From Treponema sp. (lineage in GTDB: Bacteria > Spirochaetota > Spirochaetia > Treponematales > Breznakiellaceae), in the NCBI GenBank assembly GCA_031275035.1, contig JAISPH010000080.1, positions 1-9,510 on the forward strand: DNA of 9,510 nucleotides, in the 5' to 3' direction. A program made the translations under genes and the position numbers. The notes below the pieces were generated by a model. That model saw only the letters and a program-made list of their open reading frames with translations. It had not been told where the DNA came from and did not search any database. The first letter of the stretch is position 1. Every line of letters starts with the position of its first letter. Of the stretch, positions 1 to 5,883 are shown piece by piece.

Positions 1-90
1 GAATCCGCCGATCCGGTTATCGGCGCGGCCTATGAGTTGTTCGGCGATAAAAAAGCGCTTTTCGACAGCCATCCTATTTCTGATTTGTAG
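1..90 (+). CDS. C-terminal tail of an unidentified protein (5' truncated)
   Basis: The plus strand is open from base 1 to a TAG at 88-90 and encodes 29 residues ending KKALFDSHPISDL. The residue mix (DPVIGAAYELFG) looks like a soluble protein end rather than random sequence, but the piece is too short for me to name a family. It lies upstream of efp in the same direction, but a transposase-like scrap and an efp promoter separate the two, so it is probably not part of an efp operon. It could also be a chance open frame at the window edge. Confidence 0.45.
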   Translation, partial: ESADPVIGAAYELFGDKKALFDSHPISDL

Positions 91-100
91 GCGGCTTTAA

Positions 101-265
101 GGCGAGCGAGGCAAAGAACGGATACCCCTGAACGGGGTGTGGTATTACTCACCGGAAACCATCTATTGCGAACACTGCCTGCATAAGAGCAGGGAGGGAC
201 AGGAGAAGCGGGATTGCGAACGGAACGCGTCCCCTCGACGAAGGGCGAAAAAATCACTATACTGA
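101..265 (+). pseudogene. Probable decayed transposase fragment
   Basis: A frame from 101 to the TGA at 263-265 reads through NGVWYYSPETIYCEHCLHK (about 131-187) and then degenerates into a basic tail. A 'G-x-WYYSP-x-x-I-x-C-x-x-CL' stretch resembles the conserved segment of some DDE transposases, where a short aromatic strand precedes a CxxC pair. There is no start codon, no N-terminal part, no catalytic triad and no visible terminal inverted repeats, so at most this is a scrap of a former insertion sequence. The family assignment comes from memory of the motif only. The stretch also carries the upstream part of the efp promoter. Confidence 0.35.
235..263 (+). promoter_or_regulatory. Likely sigma-70-type promoter of efp
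   Basis: TCGACG (235-240) and TATACT (258-263) are separated by 17 nt, giving 4/6 and 5/6 matches to the sigma-70 hexamers. Transcription would start near 270, leaving a leader of about 24 nt that includes a GAGAGGA Shine-Dalgarno (283-289) ahead of the ATG at 294. Confidence 0.5.
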
Positions 266-293
266 AAAAAACGCATTTTTAAGAGAGGATACC

Positions 294-857
294 ATGATTC
301 GCGGCGGAGATATTGTCAAGGGAAGCTGCCTGCTTCAAAAGGGCCAGCCCTACCTGGTGGTGGAACGGGAATTTCACAATCCCGGAAAGGGAACCGCCAT
401 TGCCCGGATAAAAATGAAAAGCATCAAGGACGGCTCGGTGCTGACCATGACCATCCCGACCCAGCAGGAAGTGGAAGACGCCCAGGTGGATGTCCACGCC
501 TGCCAGTATCAGTACGCGGATCAGGACAACTATCATTTTATGGACAGCGAAACCTACGATCAGTACGAAGTGCCCATCTCCGAAATGGAAGATAAAAAAT
601 ATTACCTCAAGGACGGGGATTCCTACGAGCTGACCATCTGGGAAGGCAAAGTCATCGACATCAAAATTCCCTACAAGGTGATCTTTACCGTGGCGGAGTC
701 GGAAAACTATGTCAAGGGGGATACGGTTTCCGGGGCCACCAAGCCGGTGGTAACCGAAACGGGGCTCACCGTCCGGGTGCCGCTTTTTATCAAACAGGGT
801 GAAAAGATCCTCGTGAACACCGAAACCAACGAATATGTGGAACGGGTGAACAACTGA
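294..857 (+). CDS. efp: Elongation factor P (EF-P)
   Basis: EF-P binds the ribosome between the P and E sites and relieves stalling at proline runs. The 187-residue length is normal. The layout is the usual three beta-barrels: an N-terminal KOW-like domain (about 1-62), a central OB domain (about 65-128) and a C-terminal OB domain (about 129-187) holding the family-typical stretch LTVRVPLFIKQGEKILV. The loop that enters the peptidyl-transferase centre reads HNPGKGTA, with Lys32 at the position modified by beta-lysylation or related chemistry in other bacteria; no modification enzyme is visible here. The ATG at 294 has a GAGAGGA ribosome site four nt upstream, so the start is secure. The gene is monocistronic and converges on the START-like pair. 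Confidence 0.97.
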   Translation: MIRGGDIVKGSCLLQKGQPYLVVEREFHNPGKGTAIARIKMKSIKDGSVLTMTIPTQQEVEDAQVDVHACQYQYADQDNYHFMDSETYDQYEVPISEMEDKKYYLKDGDSYELTIWEGKVIDIKIPYKVIFTVAESENYVKGDTVSGATKPVVTETGLTVRVPLFIKQGEKILVNTETNEYVERVNN

Positions 858-873
858 GCGCTAAGTTTCGCGG

Positions 874-892
874 CGGAACGGGCCCCCGTCCG
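874..892. terminator. Hairpin between convergent genes (possible bidirectional terminator)
   Basis: CGGA-a-CGGG (874-882) and CCCGTCCG (885-892) form an 8-bp stem with one bulged A and a very short loop. It lies in the 41-nt gap between the stops of efp and the START-like gene. Neither strand shows a T-run after the stem, so intrinsic termination is only a guess from location and symmetry. Confidence 0.3.
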
Positions 893-898
893 GAAAGC

Positions 899-1555
899 CT
901 ATCTTGATCCCGCCGCCAGCAGCTGATCCGTCATATCGGTAAATTCGGAACCGACAAACATGGTCTGGATAGCCTTCTGTATTCCTATGCGCCGTATGGA
1001 GGAACTGGATGAGATATAGCGCACATAGGTCATGGGCTTTCCGTCCACGGTGATACGTTCAAAGTACCATTCGCCGTTTACATCCCGGATATTGCCGTCG
1101 TCGTTGATATGGTTAAAGGTGAGGACAAACTTGTCCGGGGTATCCACCATTTCCCGGAGCAGTACCGTATAGCGGCCGGAATAGGAAAACCCCAGAAGTC
1201 CCACGGTAATCCGCACATCCTGATAGACTCCGCCGTCTGCGGTTGTACCGGCAATCCGGGAACTGGTATTCCTCTTAAAATACTTAGGATAGTTAAGATA
1301 ATCGGTAATAATATAACGCAGCCTGGCCATCGGAATGTCGGTGGTTACATGGGTATCTGCAAACATGGTAATCCAGGTATTGTTATTGCCGTCCTTAAAC
1401 GAGGTAACCCGGGATGAAACAATCGTAGACTTGTTGTAAATTTTTTTAAAATCCGTATCCGGCGCAATGCCGGCGTCGGCGGACACTCCAAGGACCGGAA
1501 CCAACAAAACGGAAAACAGTATCATTCCCCGCTTCAAAATACCTTTATAAATCAT
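899..1555 (-). CDS. Exported START/SRPBCC-like protein (paralogue 1)
   Basis: The protein has 218 residues. Residues 1-27 form a signal peptide: a basic start (MIYKGILKRG), a hydrophobic core, and a likely cleavage near GVSADA. The rest resembles the START/SRPBCC helix-grip fold that binds lipids or other hydrophobic ligands. Key stretches are MFADTHVTTDIPMARLRYI (64-82), a DYLNYPKYFKR segment (85-95), GEWYFERI (161-168) and a C-terminal helix (IQKAIQTMF). The same stretches recur in the next gene upstream, so the two arose by tandem duplication. A periplasmic, ligand-binding role is inferred; the ligand is unknown. The ATG lacks a Shine-Dalgarno and sits 6 nt after a TATAGT box inside the end of the upstream gene, which suggests a leaderless transcript. 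An internal ATG (Met11) would break the signal peptide. Base composition looks more AT-rich than its neighbours. Confidence 0.75.
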   Translation of the reverse strand: MIYKGILKRGMILFSVLLVPVLGVSADAGIAPDTDFKKIYNKSTIVSSRVTSFKDGNNNTWITMFADTHVTTDIPMARLRYIITDYLNYPKYFKRNTSSRIAGTTADGGVYQDVRITVGLLGFSYSGRYTVLLREMVDTPDKFVLTFNHINDDGNIRDVNGEWYFERITVDGKPMTYVRYISSSSSIRRIGIQKAIQTMFVGSEFTDMTDQLLAAGSR

Positions 1556-1561
1556 GTTTTC

Positions 1562-1590
1562 ACTATAGTCAAAACGGCGGATCTTGAATA
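1562..1590 (-). promoter_or_regulatory. Putative leaderless promoter of START-like paralogue 1
   Basis: On the minus strand TATTCA (1590-1585) lies 17 nt before TATAGT (1567-1562), and the ATG follows after exactly 6 nt (GAAAAC). Transcription would therefore begin at or next to the A of the start codon. The -35 match is weak (3/6) and the -10 is good (5/6). The site overlaps the 3' end of the preceding paralogue. Confidence 0.45.
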
Positions 1591-2273
1591 CCCCGGCTCC
1601 CCGACGCCGCCGCTAGCAGTTGTTCCAGGATGCTGATCATTTCGGGGCCCAGCGCCAGGGACATGGCGGTCTTCTGCAGCGGTATCTTTCTGATCGTGGC
1701 GCCCGAGAGGGTAAAACGCACATAGGTCAGGCCCCCCGGAGAGACCCCGCTGTCCCGGTCCCCGGAAAACGCCGGTTCGATCCTTTCAAAGCGCCACTCT
1801 CCGTATACCCTCCGAATGGTGCCGGTCTCCGAAGTATAGGTAAACCCAAGGGAAAAGCTTGAAGAAGAGCTGGACAGCTCCCGGACAAATACGACAAAGC
1901 GCCCCGTAAAGGACATACCCATCAGCCTGACCGTCATTTCCAGTTCCTGAAACACGCCCTCTTCGGTACGGGAGGCGATTCCTGACTGGCTGCACCGCTT
2001 AAAATAACGGTGATACTGCCCGTAGTCGCCGATCACCGAGCGCAGCTTATACAGGGGAATGTCGGCGCTTACATGGGCGTCGGCAAACATCATGATCCGG
2101 GGATCCCCCCTGGGAGAATAAACATCAACGCCGATCAGCTGGGGTTTGTTGAGAATCTCCCAGGGGTCCGTGCCGGGATAAAGGGCGGCGTTCTCGGCGG
2201 AGAGCGGCGCCGAAGAGAAGCGCAGGAAGGCCCATATCAGGCAGAGCCGCTTTAATTTTGTTCTAAGGTCCAT
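1569..2273 (-). CDS. Exported START/SRPBCC-like protein (paralogue 2)
   Basis: From the ATG at 2273 this is 234 residues, starting MDLRTKLKR, then a hydrophobic run and a likely signal-peptidase site near APLSA (residues 22-26). The frame extends 25 codons further to an ATG at 2348, but that would put a long tail before the signal peptide. The 2273 start also has a TATGAT box 6 nt upstream, as in its neighbour. The mature part matches paralogue 1: MMFADAHVSADIPLYKLR (61-78), DYGQYHRYFKR (83-93), GEWRFERI (158-165) and IRKIPLQKT near the end. It differs by an ELSSSSSSF run (132-140) and a short insertion (FSGDRDSG) after FERI. The family fold suggests binding of a hydrophobic ligand in the periplasm; this is inference. 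No enzyme motif is visible. Confidence 0.72.
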   Translation of the reverse strand: MDLRTKLKRLCLIWAFLRFSSAPLSAENAALYPGTDPWEILNKPQLIGVDVYSPRGDPRIMMFADAHVSADIPLYKLRSVIGDYGQYHRYFKRCSQSGIASRTEEGVFQELEMTVRLMGMSFTGRFVVFVRELSSSSSSFSLGFTYTSETGTIRRVYGEWRFERIEPAFSGDRDSGVSPGGLTYVRFTLSGATIRKIPLQKTAMSLALGPEMISILEQLLAAASGSRGIQDPPF

Positions 2274-2279
2274 AAGATA

Positions 2280-2308
2280 ATCATAATGGGAGAGACGCCT
2301 TTTGAAAA
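2280..2308 (-). promoter_or_regulatory. Putative leaderless promoter of START-like paralogue 2
   Basis: TTTTCA (2308-2303) and TATGAT (2285-2280) are 17 nt apart on the minus strand (4/6 and 5/6 matches), and ATG follows 6 nt later (TATCTT spacer). No Shine-Dalgarno precedes this ATG. The geometry is the same as for paralogue 1 and the BspA-like gene. Confidence 0.45.
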
Positions 2309-2375
2309 CCAGCGCCGCGATCCGGAACGCTTCGGCCAAAACATACAAAACGGAAAGGCTCCAGGGGATCCCGGC

Positions 2376-3080
2376 TTACCGGTAAAAAATCCGCTCCATA
2401 AGTTCCCGGTCCGCCAAAAGGCTTTGGGTCTCCCCCTGGGCGGCCAACTCCCCGTCTTTAAGCAGGAAGAGCCGGGAGCAAAGCCCCTCCGCAAACGCTA
2501 TGTCGTGGGTGGCGATGATCTTCGCCTGGGGCAGATCCTTTATAAGGGCGGCCAGATCCCTCCGGGCCCGGGGATCGAGAAAGGCGGTGGGTTCGTCAAA
2601 AAGCAGAAGATCCGGCTCCATGGTCAAAACCGCGGCAATCGCCGCAAGGCGCCTCTCTCCCCCGGAAAGCATGAGGGGAGACCGGTCCCGGAGAAAGCCT
2701 ATTCCCAGTTTTGCAAGAACCGCCTCCGTCCGGCGGGCCGCTTCCTCCTCCCCAAGCCCCATGTTCCGGGGGCCGAAGAGCAGATCATCCCAGATACTGG
2801 CCATAAAAAGCTGGTCCCCGGGGTTTTGAAAGATCAGCCCGATACGGCGGCGCAGTCCGGTTCCGGGCCTGATTCCGGCCCTAAGTTCCAATCCCTCCAG
2901 GCTAATACTCCCCGACTGCAGGGGCAGTATTCCCGCCAGAGCGAGGAGGAGGCTGGTCTTTCCCGCCCCATTGGCGCCTATCAGCGCGGCGCACTCCCCC
3001 GCCTCCAGGTTCAGGCTGAGATTCCGTATGACCGGAACCCCGCCGGGGTAGGCCGCCGTTATATTCCGCAGGGTTAAAAT
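2376..3080 (-). CDS. larO: Nickel/cobalt ECF transporter ATPase (LarO/CbiO-type), non-canonical ATT start
   Basis: This is the ATPase that powers the importer with LarQ and LarMN. Read from 3080 it has 234 residues. Walker A is GANGAGKT (35-42), the Q-loop is FQNP (Gln85), the signature is LSGGE (138-142), Walker B is LLLFDEP (158-164) and the switch His is 192 (ATHD). No in-frame ATG, GTG or TTG lies before Leu64 (TTG at 2891), which would delete Walker A. The frame is closed by a TAA just upstream, at 3103-3101. The best start is ATT at 3080-3078, 7 nt after a GGAG that overlaps the larQ stop. It yields (M)LTLRNITAAYPGG, a textbook CbiO N-terminus. CTG at 3071 is the alternative. The close larQ spacing suggests translational coupling. 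Function is well supported; only the start is unusual. Confidence 0.9.
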   Translation of the reverse strand: MLTLRNITAAYPGGVPVIRNLSLNLEAGECAALIGANGAGKTSLLLALAGILPLQSGSISLEGLELRAGIRPGTGLRRRIGLIFQNPGDQLFMASIWDDLLFGPRNMGLGEEEAARRTEAVLAKLGIGFLRDRSPLMLSGGERRLAAIAAVLTMEPDLLLFDEPTAFLDPRARRDLAALIKDLPQAKIIATHDIAFAEGLCSRLFLLKDGELAAQGETQSLLADRELMERIFYR

Positions 3081-3084
3081 AGTG

Positions 3085-3906
3085 TTACTCCGGTCCGGTT
3101 ACAAGCTTCCCCAGGACAAGGGGAAGATCCGCCAGGCGGAAGAGAAGACATCCCAGAACAAGGACCCCAAGAAAAATCCCGTCCCCCTTTGTAAAGGGCA
3201 CGGGGTCCGGGCCCCCCGGAAGGGCAAGCCCGCCGGCATAGCCCCGGCACTGCATGGCGGCATAGATCCGCTCCGCCCGGCGGAAACTTCGGATCAGGAG
3301 CTGCCCTGTAAAGCTTCCCATGTGCATAATGGCAATCCTCCTTCCGCCGGACCGCAACGTATAGGCTCTGACCATGGAACGGACCTCCTCCGCCAGGGCC
3401 CCCATATACCGGTACATGATCTCCATCACCATGATAAAAAGAGCGGGCACATGGAAACGGCGCAGCTGGGCCGAGAGCCGGTGAAAGGGGGTTGTCGCCG
3501 CCAGGATCAAAACGGCGGTAACGCAGAGGCAGCCCCGCAGGAGCAGGGTACAAAGGGAGACAAAGCCCCGGCTAACGGGGATGGGCCGGGGGCCGAATCC
3601 GGCGATAACAAAGAGGGGGGTCCGTTCCAGGAAGAGATTGGACAATCCCGCAAAGAGGCAGAAGGGCAGCGCCGCCAGCGCCGGCTTTATAAAGAGCCGG
3701 GGGGACAATTCCGCCAGAGCGATCAGCACGCTGGGATAGAGGAGAAAGGGAAGCAGCCGGGAAAAACTGTAACGGTCAAAGGAGATCACCGCCGCCAGGT
3801 AGCAAAGGACGGCGGCAATCTTGGCTCCGGGATGCAGACGGTGAATAGGGCTCCGGCCCCGGGCGGCCCGTTCCAGGGCGTAGATCTCCCCAAGCTTGTC
3901 CTGCAT
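3085..3906 (-). CDS. larQ: ECF transporter transmembrane subunit (LarQ/CbiQ/EcfT family)
   Basis: EcfT-type integral membrane scaffold that couples ATP hydrolysis by LarO to the substrate-binding LarMN. The 273-residue protein has several hydrophobic segments in the first half and near the C-terminus (FLGVLVLGCLLF). Between them is a cytoplasmic coupling region with two Arg-bearing motifs typical of the family: RAYTLR (about 180-185) and AMQCRG (about 217-222). LHPGAK near residue 25 is the usual start of the first membrane segment. The ATG at 3906 has a GAGG ribosome site formed over the larMN stop, though only 3 nt away. A TTG at 3915, overlapping the larMN TGA by 4 nt, is the alternative and would add three residues. 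The stop codon (3087-3085) falls between the larO Shine-Dalgarno and its start. CbiQ (cobalt) and NikQ (nickel) are indistinguishable by eye; the neighbouring lar genes favour nickel. Confidence 0.92.
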   Translation of the reverse strand: MQDKLGEIYALERAARGRSPIHRLHPGAKIAAVLCYLAAVISFDRYSFSRLLPFLLYPSVLIALAELSPRLFIKPALAALPFCLFAGLSNLFLERTPLFVIAGFGPRPIPVSRGFVSLCTLLLRGCLCVTAVLILAATTPFHRLSAQLRRFHVPALFIMVMEIMYRYMGALAEEVRSMVRAYTLRSGGRRIAIMHMGSFTGQLLIRSFRRAERIYAAMQCRGYAGGLALPGGPDPVPFTKGDGIFLGVLVLGCLLFRLADLPLVLGKLVTGPE

Positions 3907-3911
3907 GTGCC

Positions 3912-4970
3912 TCAAACGGCCTTGGTCTTGTTCCGTTTTACGAGGTATATAACAAGCCCCGCTCCGCCGGCCAGAAGGAAACTCAGGGCCGCCCCGGCAA
4001 TCCCCGCCAGCGCGGTTCCCGCGGATTCGGCGGAAACGCCGGGAAAAGTATAGTCCGGCATGAAGGCAGTGCTCTCCTGTATCGCCCCGGCCCGGCGGAA
4101 AACCGGTCCCTCCGCCTCAAGTTCGGCGTTCCCCGCGGTCTTCTCTACCGCCCATTCAAGGCCGTCGGGATATGCGGAGGCAAAGATCGAGAGGAGGCCC
4201 CCGGTAAGAAGGGCCAGCAGCCCCAGCAGCACGAGGGATTTTTTGACGGAACCCAGGGGAATCGCCTTTCCGGCCGCCGCCGCTTCGCCGGAACCAGCCT
4301 TTCCCCCAAGGGGCAAAATGGTCCGGGCGGCGGCGTTCTCCAGGATTCCGGGATTTATCCTGTAAACAAAGTTGAGAACCAGGGCGGTAACGATCCCCTC
4401 CCCTATGCCGATGGCAAGATGGATGGGCTGCATGAGGAGCACAAAAACAGAAAAGGGCAGGGCGGTAATCCCCGAAGCCAGGGTCTCCAGGACTACCGAA
4501 AAAGCTCCAAGCTGAAGTCCAATCACAACGGCAAGCGCCGATGCCGCCGTTATCCGGGGGGCCGTAAATCCCTTTCGCACCAGGGGCTTGAAGATCAACG
4601 GATAGACGATCAGCGCGGGGATTACCCCCATATTAAAGATATTGCATCCCAGGGCAAGAAGGCCGCCGTCGGCAAAGAAGAGGCACTGAATCACCAGTAC
4701 CGCGGCGATGGTCAGCAGGCCGGGAAAGGGTCCCAGCAGGGCGGCAAGGAGAATGCCCCCGCCTATATGGCCCGATGAGCCGGTACCGGGAATGGTAAAG
4801 TTGATCATCTGGGCGGCAAAAACAAAGGCCCCCGCCACCGCCATAAGGGGCGCCTTCTCCTCCCCCGGTTCACCCTTGATCTTTGCCGCGGCATAGGCGG
4901 CGGAAGCGGCGCTCAGGGTCCACATAACTCCCCCCACCGCGGGAGAGATGAGCGCATCGGCCATGTGCAT
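3912..4970 (-). CDS. larMN: Nickel-binding ECF transporter subunit, CbiM/NikM fused to PDGLE (NikN-like) domain (LarMN)
   Basis: Substrate-specific membrane component of a Ni/Co importer. From ATG 4970 it has 352 residues and begins MHMADALISP, the invariant CbiM/NikM N-terminus whose amino group and His2 bind the metal. A start at 5015 would bury this motif, so it is rejected. GGAGGT lies 5 nt upstream of 4970. The second metal His is in GSSGHIGG (His68). The CbiM-like membrane part spans about 1-215. A charged, Ala/Gly-rich linker leads to a second unit with a membrane helix, the YPDGLE motif (268-272), an extracytoplasmic stretch and a final helix (about 320-345) before KRNKTK. The M-plus-PDGLE fusion matches LarMN of lactate-racemase systems and many NikMN proteins. 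Preference for Ni over Co is inferred from context. Confidence 0.93.
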   Translation of the reverse strand: MHMADALISPAVGGVMWTLSAASAAYAAAKIKGEPGEEKAPLMAVAGAFVFAAQMINFTIPGTGSSGHIGGGILLAALLGPFPGLLTIAAVLVIQCLFFADGGLLALGCNIFNMGVIPALIVYPLIFKPLVRKGFTAPRITAASALAVVIGLQLGAFSVVLETLASGITALPFSVFVLLMQPIHLAIGIGEGIVTALVLNFVYRINPGILENAAARTILPLGGKAGSGEAAAAGKAIPLGSVKKSLVLLGLLALLTGGLLSIFASAYPDGLEWAVEKTAGNAELEAEGPVFRRAGAIQESTAFMPDYTFPGVSAESAGTALAGIAGAALSFLLAGGAGLVIYLVKRNKTKAV

Positions 4971-4980
4971 AGGATACCTC

Positions 4981-5155
4981 CAAAAATACCATAAACGCCC
5001 TTCGGCGGCGTACAATCAAACCATGTTTGATTGTTCAATACCTTCCTGGTATTACTTGGAAACGAATGGAAAGGACCGCCGCCTTCATGGCGGCGGATTC
5101 GCATAAACCGGACACGGTGTATTAGAGTTGTTCGAGAACCAACCGGGTTCTCGAA
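4981..5155 (-). promoter_or_regulatory. Structured 5' leader of the larMN operon (four hairpins, competing pairings)
   Basis: In transcript order this roughly 190-nt leader holds a 13-bp inverted repeat (5158-5128), an 8-bp GC hairpin with ATGAA loop (5096-5076), AATACC/GGTATT (5053-5037), and a perfect 10-bp hairpin ACAATCAAAC/GTTTGATTGT with a 3-nt loop (5034-5012). A second GGTATT (4990-4985), just before the GGAGG ribosome site, could pair with the first AATACC instead. GCCGCC (5009-5004) could pair with the right arm of the GC hairpin. I see no cobalamin-riboswitch B12 box, NikR half-sites or NiCo-riboswitch core. Regulation by nickel or cofactor, by RNA or protein, is inference. Confidence 0.45.
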
Positions 5156-5158
5156 CAA
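5128..5158. repeat. Perfect 13-bp inverted repeat at the larMN transcription start (operator-like)
   Basis: TTGTTCGAGAACC (5128-5140), spacer AACCG, GGTTCTCGAACAA (5146-5158). Each arm contains its own small palindrome, GTTC-NN-GAAC, so the site reads as two dyads in opposite orientation. It begins right after the -10 of the larMN promoter, where a repressor would block transcription. As RNA it would be a stable hairpin but has no T-run, so it is not a terminator. Confidence 0.55.
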
Positions 5159-5162
5159 GTTC

Positions 5163-5192
5163 ATTGTATGTCCAAAGAGCCCCCCTTGTCAA
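5163..5192 (-). promoter_or_regulatory. Promoter of the larMN-larQ-larO operon
   Basis: On the minus strand TTGACA (5192-5187) is a perfect -35 and TACAAT (5168-5163) is a 5/6 -10, spaced 18 nt. The predicted start is near 5157, inside the inverted repeat, giving a leader of about 190 nt. The -35 overlaps the opposite-strand -35 of the BspA-like gene. Confidence 0.6.
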
Positions 5193-5214
5193 CTCCGGGG
5201 GCGGAAACTATCAT
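5186..5214 (+). promoter_or_regulatory. Putative leaderless promoter of the BspA-like gene
   Basis: TTGTCA (5186-5191), 17 nt, TATCAT (5209-5214), then 6 nt (AGTACT) to the ATG at 5221. There is no ribosome site at a usable distance: the nearest purine-rich stretch, GGCGGA, is about 15 nt upstream and would lie outside the transcript. Confidence 0.5.
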
Positions 5215-5220
5215 AGTACT

Positions 5221-5883
5221 ATGCTGAAAAAAAGAGGCTCCCTTCTTGCAATGATCATCTGTTTGGGTACGGCGCTCTTTGCCCAGTCCGAGGACGACTT
5301 TGATATTCTGCAGAACCGGGCCGGGGGCATCACCATTACCGGCTACCGTGGATCGGAAAAGAACGTGGTCATCCCCGGAACCATAGGCGGCATGAAGGTA
5401 ACGATCATCGGGCTCAGGGCTTTTTTCAACAAATCCCTGACGGGCGTTACCATCCCCGAAAGCGTTACCTACCTGGAATCTCAGGCCTTTGCCGGCAACC
5501 AGTTAAACGCCCTTACCATGCTTAACTGCGTTATCGTCGGATACGGGGCCTTTTCGGACAATCAGCTGACCGAGCTGATCCTTCCCGAAGGGGCCGCTAC
5601 CATCGGACCCATGGCCTTTGCCCGCAACCGGCTGACCCGCATTGTCATCCCCGGCAGCGTCATCCATATCGGGAACGGCGCCTTTGCGGGGAACCCTCTC
5701 GAATCCATTACCGTCGGGGCGGACCGGAATATCGATAACGGCCAGGGCTTTGATCCTTCCTTTACAAACTACTATGTCAGTACCGAAAAAAAGGCGGGCA
5801 CCTATGTCAGGGAAAACAGGGTCTGGACCCTCCGGGCGGAACCGGATTTCAGCCGGGAGAGCCCAGCCGGTTTATCAGATTAG
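5221..5883 (+). CDS. Small secreted BspA-type leucine-rich-repeat protein
   Basis: The protein has 220 residues. A signal peptide MLKKRGSLLAMIICLGTALFA (1-21) should be cut before QSEDD; there is no lipobox Cys. Five BspA-like (LRR_5) repeats of about 22-24 residues follow, each built as 'xVxIPxxVxxIgxxAFxgNxL': about 47-69, 75-95, 97-117, 118-140 and 141-163. The tail (YYVSTEKKAGTYVRENRVWTL, about 184-204) is a recurring ending of such proteins in treponemes. The fold suggests surface or periplasmic binding of protein or glycan partners; no specific role can be given. The open frame runs upstream to a TTG at 5128, but the signal peptide and a TATCAT box 6 nt before the ATG fix the start at 5221. 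Its 3' end overlaps the end of larB by 35 nt tail-to-tail. It separates the two nickel operons without an obvious link to them. Confidence 0.85.
   Translation: MLKKRGSLLAMIICLGTALFAQSEDDFDILQNRAGGITITGYRGSEKNVVIPGTIGGMKVTIIGLRAFFNKSLTGVTIPESVTYLESQAFAGNQLNALTMLNCVIVGYGAFSDNQLTELILPEGAATIGPMAFARNRLTRIVIPGSVIHIGNGAFAGNPLESITVGADRNIDNGQGFDPSFTNYYVSTEKKAGTYVRENRVWTLRAEPDFSRESPAGLSD

Noticed and set aside
30..257. 75-codon minus-strand open frame at the left edge
   Set aside because: No family resemblance, no ribosome site, and it overlaps both the left-edge coding tail and the transposase-like scrap.
2286..3077. 263-codon plus-strand open frame opposite larO
   Set aside because: Covers the ATPase gene on the other strand; low-complexity composition and no recognisable motif.
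3082..4053. Long plus-strand open frame (323 codons) opposite larQ
   Set aside because: Pro/Gly/Arg/Gln-rich composition typical of the antisense of a GC-rich gene; the minus strand encodes a clear EcfT protein with family motifs.
4981..5160. Cobalamin riboswitch upstream of the CbiM-like gene
   Set aside because: A common expectation for cbiM, but no B12 box (GCCACTG) or related core is present on either strand.
5128..5220. N-terminal extension of the BspA-like protein from a TTG at 5128
   Set aside because: It would put 31 residues before an obvious signal peptide and overlaps the divergent promoter region and inverted repeat.
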